Below are positions 18,225 to 26,885 of a DNA stretch of 26,885 bases, piece after piece; the stretch's first letter is position 1, and each line of letters begins with the position of its first letter. Origin of the DNA: Trametes villosa. Its lineage: Eukaryota > Basidiomycota > Agaricomycetes > Polyporales > Polyporaceae. Both the position numbers and the translations under genes were made by a program. Location: assembly GCA_002964805.2 (NCBI GenBank), contig PUDQ02000092.1, positions 1 to 26,885 on the forward strand, given 5' to 3'. Below the pieces are notes generated by a model that saw nothing but the letters and a program-made list of their open reading frames with translations, did no database searches and was not told where the DNA came from.

Positions 18225-20528
18225 ATGACCCGCACCAACACCACCTCCAAAACGGGCAAGAGTGGCCCTCACTCTTCCGCCCCGACCTCGACGAGGGGCG
18301 CCGCCGGCGCCCCCGCCGACGCATCCCGAGTCGACGAACCTCGCCGGCCACGCCTGTGGCCGTGGGAGTGGCTCCGGGAACATGGCGCGGTCGCACACGC
18401 GCAAGGATGCGCAGTGTGTGACGCGTTCCTGAATCATCTGGACGCTGAGCGCGACCTTGGCGTCCACTCGCTCAAGTCCGCGGAGGAGGCCCGTCTCGAG
18501 GACCTCTCTCACGGAGAGTACGCCCGTGGCTATGCCGCTGGGTCTCAAGAAGGGCGCGAGGACGCCGATGTCGTCCGCTCAGCCGATGCCCAGAACGAGG
18601 TCGCCCGCCTCCGTGCGCAAGTACGCGCGCTGGAGAACAAGAGCCGCAAGCTCGGCGAGCGACTCACGGTGTTCAAACGCGCGCACGGCATCAACCTCCC
18701 CATGGACGGCGAGGACGCCGACGCAGACTCGGACAGCAACTGGGGCTTCGACTCCGACGACGAGGACGACTACGACGACCCCGACATCCCGATGTCGAAG
18801 GAAGAGCGTCGCGCCTGAGCCAAGGCTCGCCCTTCGCCAGCCGCGGCCACCGCCGCGATGACGAAGTGGTTCCAGGACCGGGGCGACCGATGGCGGCGCC
18901 ACGTAGAGGACACGCGGCGACTTCGCGCGCTCGCGCGTCCGGAGCCCGAACAGGTACGAGTACGGGGTGACGAGGACATCGTCATGCGCTCCCCTGCTCA
19001 CACCTCCCAGCAGCAGACGGCGGGGACGCCTGCCGCCCCGCCTCGGCGTGCCGCGACGCCGACCCGCGACAATGACAGGCGCAGACGGACGCGCTCGCGC
19101 GCGGCTACGCCACCGAGCACTGTACCGGCGCGCCGCGAGCGATCGCCGTCGCTGGAATACCTCCCCAGACGACGGACGCGCTCGCCCAGCCGCGGACCTA
19201 GCGGGCACCGCACCGACTACCCGCCGGCACCGTACCCGCACTACTACCCGCCGTACGGCCCGGGCATCTACCCGCCTCCCTATGGGCCGGCTCAGGGGGG
19301 GAGGAACGGGCCGACGCCTGCGTACGCAGACCACGCGTACGGATTCGCACCGCACTACGACACGTCCCAAGCGTTCGTAGACCACTACGCGGGGTACCGC
19401 CCGAACACACGACCTCCATCCCCGCCGCGCCCCAGCACCCGCGCTCCGTCCCCACGGACGACGACACGATCCTCGTCCCCGCGCCGACAGTCCCCGCGTC
19501 CCCGATCCCCCGCGACCCGCGAACGATCACCAGGCACGAGTGCCGCTACCCCCAGACGCGAGAGCCCCAAGGGATCGGACATCCCCCCGCAGTACTACTC
19601 GAAGCATGACGCCCCGCCCATGCCGCGCACTCGCGACGAGATGCGGCGAGTCATCGACACCGCGCACACGAACACCATCGCCGGCAACCACGCCGTCGGG
19701 CGGATACGCTACTGGAACAACGGGATCCACCGGCGCACGCTGACGGCGAGCCCCGAGGTCGAACGCGAACTACGCGCGTATCGACTGCCGCAGTGGTACC
19801 GCGAAGCGTTCGAAGGAGGCGGGAAGGACAAGGGAAGGACGGACAAAGGGAAGGGCCGGGCGACGTCACCGGCCGTACGGGAGCCGCCTCTGGACGCCAA
19901 CGTGCAGACCTGGACCCGGTACGCGGAGGCTCACCCCTCCCTACTCAGGCGTCACGTCCAGCGGAACCCCGATGGCACCGCGGTAGTCGACACCGTCGCA
20001 GGCTATGTCCTGGCGAACCGGATCGCGAACATAGGCTCCTCGGTAGCCTATACTCAACGGAAACGGCAGCGTCTCACGCTGTTCCGTCTACTGGCCGAGG
20101 TGCTGATCAGCTCGCAGCACTACGCTGCTGAGCTACAGCGTGTGGGTGCGACGGTGGCCGGCGAATTCCGGACCGCCCCGTACCCGGGACCGTTCCCACC
20201 GACGACGGACGAGGTGGTTCGCCACGCCGCCCGCTGCGGGATAGCCGCGGATATGGTCAATCCGGCGCTGACCGCCTGGGCCTCACACTACCTCGTCAAC
20301 AACCCTGCACCGGCTGAGGCAGCCCAGCCAGCCGATACCCCTCACCCCGCTGAAGCCGAGGCACCCCCCGTGCAGGGACCGGAGACGGCACAAGACACTC
20401 CTGTCGCCGAGGGCACCGTCAACGCCGACGCCATGGACGTCACTGGCGCGGATACCACCACGACCGCCGATCCCACCCTGGGTCCATCCGGCGTCGCTTC
20501 CTCCGAGGACGTCGCGATGAAGGACTAG
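18225..20528 (+). pseudogene. Large 3' ORF of the gypsy element (768 codons with one internal stop)
   Basis: It starts at ATG 18225, after the chromodomain tail of pol, and ends at TAG 20528. TGA at 18816-18818 (codon 198) interrupts it; the same frame continues through ATG 18858, and a CGA-to-TGA change is the simplest cause. The first part has a short Cys motif (GCAVC, within HAQGCAVCDAFLNHLD), a coiled-coil stretch with heptad-like Leu/Val, and a strongly acidic end. The second part is Arg/Ser/Pro-rich with a Tyr/Pro-rich block (PPAPYPHYYPPYGPG). A compact, more complex region follows (about 19590-20300) that may be a folded domain, then a Pro/Ala/Glu-rich tail. No signal peptide or membrane segment is apparent, so it is not envelope-like. 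I do not recognise a family; its function in the element is unknown. Confidence 0.75.
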
Positions 20529-20802
20529 CCTCCTCGGTGCTCCACCCCGGAGTCTCTGACTCGCGGTGCCCTGCCCTTTGATGGGTTCTCCCCGACGGGA
20601 CTCCGTCCCGCACTAGAGGTACTACCGCCGGCTTGCAGCCGCCGCAGCGCCCTTCGTCATAGAACGGGTCGCGAGCTTTCGCTCGACGACGACCTCCAGC
20701 CTTCTCCGCAGGCGCCTCCGGACTCGATACTTTACAAATCACGGTCTTTCTACTATACTGCGCATTCGTTCGATTGTATCTGCACCCGCCTGGGCGTGTC
20801 CT
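20529..20802 (+). other. 3' untranslated stretch of the gypsy element
   Basis: It lies between the stop of the 3' ORF and the polypurine tract. I see no open frame with content. Confidence 0.5.
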
Positions 20803-20813
20803 GGGGGGGAGGA
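20803..20813 (+). promoter_or_regulatory. Polypurine tract (plus-strand primer)
   Basis: GGGGGGGAGGA lies directly before the TGTAA start of the LTR, the position and composition expected for priming plus-strand DNA synthesis in LTR retroelements. Confidence 0.85.
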
Positions 20814-21029
20814 TGTAAGGACCCTACCGCTTTAGGAAGGTCAGCGCCTATCACGTACTGTACAGTTGTGGCAGCGCCGGCATTACCGCCGGCGCTCTGG
20901 CTCTGGTTTTGGGCATCTTTGTATTACACCCCGACCCGCGTTGACGAGTATAGACTCGGTCCAACGTACTCTCGGCGTGCACGAAGACTACACCGCGCTG
21001 ACCTCGGCGTTCGGTCAGCAAGCTTTACA
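20814..21029 (+). repeat. 3' LTR (216 bp)
   Basis: It starts TGTAAGG after the polypurine tract and ends CTTTACA, giving a perfect 5-bp terminal inverted repeat TGTAA/TTACA. The next base returns to Plavaka-like coding sequence on the minus strand, which fixes the right edge. No second copy exists in the window for comparison. Confidence 0.82.
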
Positions 21030-23315
21030 GTAGCCGAGTCTCGGGGCAAGGCCCATTCCAGGTAGCCCGCGAAGCGATGGACAGCGTCCTGGCGTTCGAG
21101 CCACCGGGTCATCTGCTGGATGTAGGTGGCCTGCTTGTTGCTTGCCCCGTAAGCGAGCTTCGCGAAGTCGATGTGCAAGCGTTCGGGATGTTCGGTGCTG
21201 TAGCCATCCGCCGTCCCGACTGAGCGGATCGAGGGCTCGTAATGCTCCATCGAGTGTCCCTTGGGGAAGTTAAAGTGTTCGCGGATCTCGAGCTCCACGA
21301 AGACAGACTTGTATTCATGATAGTTGAGCCAGGCCTGGTTAAGCTTCTCCAGCGAGTTGTCGGTGTGAGTTTCGAAATGAGCAAGGTAGATGAAATCGAG
21401 GACAGCGCGCACGGCCCGAATGACGCGTTCATCGGCCGCGCCCGCCACGACACCGAGGAAGACCTTCTCCATGTTCTTGAATTCGGTTCCGGTCCATTGG
21501 GACACGAGCGAGATGCCGTTCTTGAAATATCGCAGGTCGGAATGTTTCAGCATGGCCTTGAAGCGCCGGTCGACTTCATCGGCACCGCCCTCCATCGCCT
21601 GCGTCGCCCAACTGACGAGGTGGGTCTTGAAGACACCTTTGTGCAATTGGTGGAGGATGTCCGGCGTGAGAGCGGAGAAGATGTCGGCAAGAGGTAGGTC
21701 CGCCCCAAACAGGTTGACAGATCGCAGGCCCCAGTCGACGAAGTCTGACGGCTTCTCTCCTTCGGCTTGCTTCTTCAAGACCTCGAGGACACGCGTCGGA
21801 TCTCGCAGGCACGAATAGACAGGCTCTCCGCGTTCATCTGGGGCTACTGGGCACTTCGGACAATGGTTCTCCTTGCAGGCTGCAACCAAACATTGCTCGG
21901 GGTGGTCGGCGATGTAGGCAGCCAGGATAGGGAAGACACGCCTCACGCGCCCGTCGGGACAAGTCATCAAGACACCCTCTTTGCCGGCAGCGATGAGAGG
22001 CTCCAGGATCTTTCGCACGCACTGATGGAACAGCCGGTAGCCCTCCAGCGCACGACGCTTCTCAGAAAAGCACTCCAGTTTCGCAACCGGAAGGTAGCCG
22101 ACAAGGACCGTCGCGCGCGCAGAGGGCTTGCGACGGTCTTCCTTGTTTATGTTCCCTATCGTTAGGTACAGCGGCCAGGCGGACTTGTCGCCACTCATAC
22201 GAGACAGCGTTGTCTTGTCAGAAGCGAGGATAACTGGTGCAACTGTGGCGCCGGCAGGCAGACGGGCCTGGTATTGCAAAGAGTAAGTCTTGTCACTCAT
22301 CAGGCCGTCTATCACCGAAGCTCACCTGTGCATCCCACCACCAGTTCGCCGACCACATATTGCCATATATGCGCCGCTTCCCTTCCCTGTCCGCGTACAG
22401 CCGCTCCGGTGCGTATCGGACGGAGTCACAGAACGCCGGGTTTCCCATCAGCTCACGGATGCAGTCGACCGGGTCGCGCATCCACAGCTCAACCTTCTCC
22501 TGCTTCGGACGACCATCCTCCCCTAGCACGTCCCCCACCGCGTCCAAGATTTCGACTTTCCACTCCGCCGAGCCTCCGGGCAGCGAGTCGATCTTCTTAT
22601 AGAACATGTAGTTGCTCTCGAATGAGGGCTTCGTGCGCGTGCGTGTCTACGACAACCAGGTAAGCTACCAGAGCGACCCTCTGACGTGGCAGGAGATGCT
22701 TACGATGTTCAGCTTCAAGAACTTCTCGATGTTCGCCTGCGTCAACCCGGAAGTCACTAGCCAGTGGGCCAGAAGCCACTCATCCTCGTCCTCGAAAGGT
22801 GCCCAGGGTGAGTCGCCATTGGCTCGCTTTGCGCGACGGACACGTTCATACGTGGTCTCCCCCTCTTCTAGTGGTGTCCCGGCAGGAAACGGATAGTCCT
22901 CCACCCATGGATTGCGCGGTATCCCGCCCTCCTCGCAGTCCGGCACGTCCTCGACGGTGACCGGTCGATATGCGTTGCCTGCGGCCTGTCCGCTCGTACC
23001 AGCCGTCACTTGCTCATTACCAGGTACGGTGCTTGCCGCCTCGACGTCTTCTGTGCGCTGACCGCCGTCGTCCATGTCGATGTCCTCACTGAAGAGTGCC
23101 GCATCGTCCGGAAGCTCTCGACAGCCGCCATCGGCCGCTGCCTGCACCAAGATTGGGCCGAGGGTGCCCGCTGCCTGTCTCTGCAGCTCCTTCGCCGCGG
23201 CAGACGCCCGTCTGCATTCAGGCCGGTTTCGGATATGCGCGGCCAAGCCCTGGGCTGTATCGAGAGTCTTGGGGCAGTGAGGGCATGAGTTTGGAGGAAG
23301 GAGGACGGCGTCCAT
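21030..23315 (-). pseudogene. Plavaka-like (CACTA-related) transposase, C-terminus removed by the gypsy LTR
   Basis: I infer three exons: 23315-22704, 22646-22326 and 22267 onward. Introns are 57 nt (GTAAGC...GTAG) and 58 nt (GTGAGC...CCAG), both in phase 0. The N-terminus has a zinc-finger-like CPHC...H...C (residues 11-34). A PWAPFEDEDEWLLAHWL segment follows, then YKKIDSLPGG and the DDE-like core: SDKT (Asp328), GDKSAWP (Asp338), a CKENHCPKC knuckle (442-450), DILHQLHKG (514-522) and WTGTEF (Glu573). This order is typical of Plavaka transposases; which acidic residues are catalytic is my inference. About 723 native residues remain, then the frame runs into the LTR and stops at 20924. The usual remaining C-terminal part is missing. 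It is divergent from the DUF6532-like gene. Confidence 0.85.
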
Positions 23316-23586
23316 GTCTGCAGGGAGGCTGGCTCAGAGGTGAAGTGGGCAGTGTGGCAGGAGGATCAACTCGGCGGGCGGTTGGGCCCTACACGGTATG
23401 ACTCTTCTCCCTTCACCGATCGTGCTGGGCTCAATCAAGCCAATCACAGGCTGCTCTGTCACGTTTGTTTGGTTGCGCTTGTATATTCTGTATTTTCCTC
23501 TCGTCGTCCTCGCTTGACTCTCGCCTTCTTTTGACTGCCCTTCTCTCCCTCGGCGCCGGTATATTCTTTGCATTCCTAAACCCCTC
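23316..23586. promoter_or_regulatory. Divergent intergenic promoter region
   Basis: These 271 bp separate the start codons of the transposase (-) and the DUF6532-like gene (+), so they probably drive both. TATATT at about 23560 lies close to the right-hand ATG and a TTGTATATT stretch is near 23477. No other site is clear. Confidence 0.5.
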
Positions 23587-26057
23587 ATGGTTCGATCATC
23601 CTCAAAGCGCAAAACTCCCCCCGATGACCCTGCAGACGACGCCCCAGACGGACAAGATGACAATGAGCAGGAGGAGAGCACCCAGCCGCGTCGTCGAGGG
23701 CCTACACGAAAGCGTCGGCCTACGAAGAAGCAAGCTCTCATCCGTATGCCCCTAGTGTTGTGTTAGTAATCTGCAACGCTGACGCGAGCCTGCCGCTGTC
23801 TAGTCGAGAAGAAACGCGACAACGTGAGCAAGGAAATGCAGGACTTGCGCGACAAAATGAAGATGCTTAAGCAAACTGCTAAGCAACTCGACGGTAAGTC
23901 ATATCCCACTCACTGTCATGGTATCTAATCGTGTGTTTATTCCCTCAGAGGCCGAGCCTGAGCCCGACGGCGACGATGCCGAAGAGGAGTCCTCCGACGA
24001 CTTTGAGAGTGAGGAGGAAGATCCCGACGCTGTTCTTGCACGCCAAACCGAATCCGCGGTGTGTATGAATATTGCAGGCGCTCGCATTGCCTGGTGCACG
24101 GCGGGTTAGCTAACATATCTCTTTAAGTTTATTTCGCGCGGGGTCTTCGCCGCCCCCAAAACGCGTGGCCAGCGCCTGCGTAAGGGGAGTGACAAGCCCG
24201 CGCCTGCACTACCTGATGTTCCCTCCCATGCCGAGGACACTCTGTCTCTGAGTACCTCCAGCGCGCCTGCCCCTACGTCCGCGAGACCAGATGCAGCCTC
24301 AGGTTCAAGTCAACCGCCGCGCACCGGAGCTTCTCGTACCAGTAGCGCGGGTCCCGACTTCCGGCCGCCTCAGGCTGCATGCCCTCCACCGCCGCAAGTT
24401 CCTCGCCCGTCAGATAGGCAGGCAAGGTCACCCCCACCAACGAGCGGTCTCACGCACATAGAGCCTCGGAACACGCCAACGTCATTGCCCCGCGGACGAT
24501 CTCGCTCCTCAACATCTTCTGCGGGTCCCGAAGAGCCGCACGCGCATCCGCAAATGCAACCACGGTATCGCACCCGCTCCCGGACTCCTGTCCGCTACCG
24601 CACCCGCTCACGCTCTCGGCATCGCCGCCATGACAGCGGCGGCATGTCGCGCGAACGCCGCCGGTCACGTTCTCGTGACCCAAGTCGGCATCGCAGTCGT
24701 TCGCGCCGTCGTCGCCAATCCAGCGGTTCGCGCCGCTCTTCCAGTGGTCACAGTCCGCGGCACCGACCGCGATCGCTCTCGGGGTCTCGCGAACGCCCGC
24801 GTGGACGGCAATCGAGCCAGTGTCCATCTGCGGACGTGCATGCAGGTACGTCCAGGACGTCGTCAACTTCATCCGTTGGCACGCATGGCACCAGTGCGTC
24901 CTCCGCGGTCACTGGTGAATCAGCGAACCGGCCTCCGATCTGTGCTACACCTTTCAAGAACGGCAAGGCTCCGGGCTCCGGAAAACCCAAGGCCGGCGAC
25001 TACGAACCTCACACGGCCAAACTCATCAATCACGCCTGCCACCAGTACGAGGTACTGCTGGCCACGGAGCAGCCGTTCCCGGCCGTCGGCACCCCTGCTC
25101 TATGGGCTGCACGCGTCTGGTCGGACGTCTGCAAGGGTGCCCAGCTCCATTACAAGCTTTGTGATCGCATCGAGCGGATCGTGAGTGTTCCATGCACTGT
25201 GACAGCAGTCTAACTCAATATCTATGCACCCTCTGTAGATCACCGCGCGTGGTTCGCACGCGCGCGGGACCTTACGCGACAAGATCCGCCCTCTCATCAT
25301 TTCGGAGTATGGCATGCTCGCGGACGGGAGTGAGCGTTCCAAAATCAAGAATATCACGCGGTACACCTTTCTTCTCGACCGCGATGCTGAGGATACTCCA
25401 GAGCCGCGCTTTCATTATAAAGTACGTGTAGGCCGTGCACGCCTGCGGTACCCGGTCATTCGATCGACTGAAATTGGTCTGCAGGACGTCGAGAACAAAG
25501 AAGGCTTCGCGCTGAACAACATCGTCACCGCTGCTCTGAAGGCGGAGTGGTTCGCCAACGCGAGCGCCCCGGGCGTCAAGTATAGCACCCAATTCTCCCC
25601 CGTTCGCGAAGTCACACTCGCGCTGATCTTCACCACGGTGAGTTCTGTACGAGCTGACATGTGTCGTCCGTGTGCTAATCTGGCTATCTAGATTGAGTAC
25701 TGTCTTGATCAGTGGGCCTCAGGCCATTGCGACATGAATCTCGCATATGAGGACAAGGTCTACCGTCCGAAGTATGATGTACATCTACGGCAAATCGGAG
25801 AGTGGTGCAAGATCAACCCGGAAGCAACGCGTACCATACGGCAGCGTATGTACGACCGTGTCAGGTATGACATTGCGCGGAGTCCGGCACGCACAGTAAG
25901 AGTTAGATCTGACAATCTGGCATTTAGGTGTTCTTCAGGTGCACCACCAGAAGCAAAGGCCAGCACTGGAATGCTGTCCGAAGCCTCGCGCGATCGCCTG
26001 CGCCTGCAACTCGAAGCACAGGCTGCCGCGCCGGACTCGGACGAAGACGCAAGCTAG
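23587..26057 (+). CDS. DUF6532-like protein with coiled coil and Arg/Ser-rich region (682 aa, 8 exons)
   Basis: Inferred exons: 23587-23743, 23804-23893, 23949-24058, 24128-25180, 25239-25421, 25485-25637, 25692-25864, 25928-26057 (TAG). Introns are 54-69 nt with GT-AG ends, and joined phases give 683 codons. Residues 1-52 are basic/acidic, 53-82 a likely coiled coil (EKKRDNVSKEMQDLRDKMK), 83-119 acidic. Pro/Ser-rich sequence and an RS-rich block (about 240-350) follow. Residues about 411-640 match what I know of DUF6532: HACHQYEVLLATEQPFP, ITARGSHARGTLRDKIRPLI, EGFALNNIVTAALKAEWFAN and IEYCLDQW. The function of DUF6532 is unknown. It is head-to-head with the transposase and could be the second gene of the same transposon. 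Introns 25422-25484 and 25865-25927 are in frame without stops, so these two splices are less certain. Confidence 0.8.
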
Positions 26058-26365
26058 TAGGACCTGCACTCAATTTCGCGTCGCGTCGCCGCCCGTGCTG
26101 GCCTATACCTGTCTCGTGGCCCACATCGGCTGCCCGTGCCCGCCTGCTGCGTCGTTGTTCCCCTACCCCGTCCCTCGCCCATCTCTTCGCCGCTTGCCCG
26201 TCTTGTACAAGTCTATCCCATCTCCGCCCACCCTCCCCCATATGCGCTCCTCTACCCCGCGCGTCCCGTTCGCGCTCGTGCAGCCCGGCGTTGGCGTTTG
26301 CGCTCGCGCTCGCGCGTCTGGCACCGGCGCCGCGCTTGCACACCTCGACCTTCGTGTCCGCGCTT

Positions 26366-26464
26366 GTGTGTGCCGTCCGCGCTTGCGCACACAGGTGTTC
26401 GCGTCTGCGCTCGTGTGTGCCGGGCCGTCCGCGCTTGCGCACACAGGTGTTCGCGTCTCCGCTG
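26366..26464 (+). repeat. Two-copy tandem repeat (about 47 and 52 bp)
   Basis: The unit starts GTGTGTGCCG and contains TCCGCGCTTGCGCACACAGG then TGTTCGCGTCT. The second copy has a 5-base insertion (GGCCG). Weaker partial copies (GCGCTCGCGCTCGCGC) precede it. Confidence 0.85.
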
Positions 26465-26731
26465 GCGCGCTGAGGCATCCGTGCTTGCGCGGCGCCCCGT
26501 TAGCGCTCGCCCGTTCCTGGGCTGGCGTGTCCTGGCGTCGTGCACAGTACTGGGTAGTAGTACCATGGTCGGGCTCTGTACAGTTGCGATGTACCGGTTT
26601 TCAATCCATGCTATTATACGACTCATTGGACCCCCGCGGTGTGCGCTCTGCATCGAATCAACCTGTATTACCTGCGTGACTGGCTGATATACGGAGCTAC
26701 GGGGAAGCAATGTCACATTTTGGTCGCCTAC

Positions 26732-26812
26732 GGGCGGCTACCTAGCTGCCTCTGGGGTGATGGGCGGCTACATGTTTGTCAGTTCAGCTACCCCCGAAAC
26801 ATAATCGGGGGG
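26732..26812. repeat. Short repeated motif and hairpin, possible transposon subterminal repeats
   Basis: GGGCGGCTAC occurs at 26732-26741 and 26762-26771, 30 bp apart. A stem CCCCCGA/TCGGGGG over a 7-base loop follows at 26791-26811. Short subterminal repeats are usual near the ends of CACTA-type elements, but no terminal inverted repeat can be confirmed here. Confidence 0.35.
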
Positions 26813-26885
26813 TTGTCTACGACGCAACGAAACTTATGTAGCCTATGTATCACGACATAGACATCCCTTTTTTTCCTGATGTGCA

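Larger units (their letters stand above)
12499..21029 (+). mobile_element. Ty3/gypsy chromovirus-like LTR retroelement, 5' truncated, with E2 nested inside
   Basis: In order: the 3' two-thirds of pol, a large 3' ORF, a polypurine tract and a 3' LTR. The left end is lost, because pol begins just before the YLDD box of reverse transcriptase; gag, protease, 5' LTR and primer-binding site are absent. The right end lies inside a Plavaka-like transposase gene, so the element once inserted there. The missing 5' half means the target duplication cannot be checked. A nested element (14824-17436) and two in-frame stops show the copy is dead. Confidence 0.85.
26058..26885. other. Downstream repeat-bearing stretch without a supported gene
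   Basis: Downstream of the DUF6532-like gene. The first half is pyrimidine- and CG-rich low-complexity sequence with a tandem repeat; the second half has short repeated motifs. Open frames here consist of Arg/Ala/Ser-rich repeats and are not believable genes. Confidence 0.5.

Noticed and set aside
25924..26716. Overlapping long open frames downstream of the DUF6532-like gene on both strands
   Set aside because: They arise from CG-rich tandem repeats and have repetitive Arg/Ala/Ser composition.

Overview
The window looks like a transposon-rich, GC-rich tract from an Agaricomycete-type basidiomycete. The evidence is short GT-AG introns (46-69 nt), CGCG-rich coding sequence, Ty3/gypsy pol genes, a Plavaka-like (CACTA-related) transposase and a DUF6532-type gene. 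I see no ordinary housekeeping gene and no rRNA, tRNA or CRISPR. All family assignments come from reading motifs, not from a database search.

Layout. (1) Positions 2-3667 (+) hold a reverse transcriptase/RNase H/integrase polyprotein, open at the left window edge, with no 3' LTR visible after it. (2) Positions 4141-11637 (-) hold three spliced genes convergent with that pol. They are a 795-aa protein with an internal Zn2Cys6-spaced cysteine cluster (4141-6630), a 247-aa helical protein (7066-7878), and a paralogue of the latter with the same intron position (8119-11637). The paralogue is split by a 2.8-kb palindromic element, E1 (8474-11289). (3) Positions 12499-21029 (+) hold a 5'-truncated Ty3/gypsy chromovirus-like element: pol with chromodomain, a 768-codon 3' ORF, polypurine tract and 216-bp 3' LTR. 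Its pol is split by a second palindromic element, E2 (14824-17436), and two CGA-to-TGA-like stops interrupt its ORFs. (4) This retroelement ends inside a Plavaka-like transposase gene (21030-23315, -), which has lost its C-terminus. A divergently transcribed DUF6532-like gene with eight inferred exons (23587-26057, +) lies beside it. The remaining 0.8 kb carries short repeats only.

Most notable are E1 and E2. Both are long foldback palindromes with related 16-nt ends, about 9-bp target-site duplications, hairpin-dense GC-rich arms and an AT-richer core. Neither has a recognisable transposase. In both, the inverted arms are nearly identical towards the outside and strongly diverged inside. Collapsing one duplication restores the reading frame of the host gene in each case. 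Nesting order on the right side is: Plavaka-like gene first, then the gypsy element into it, then E2 into the gypsy pol.
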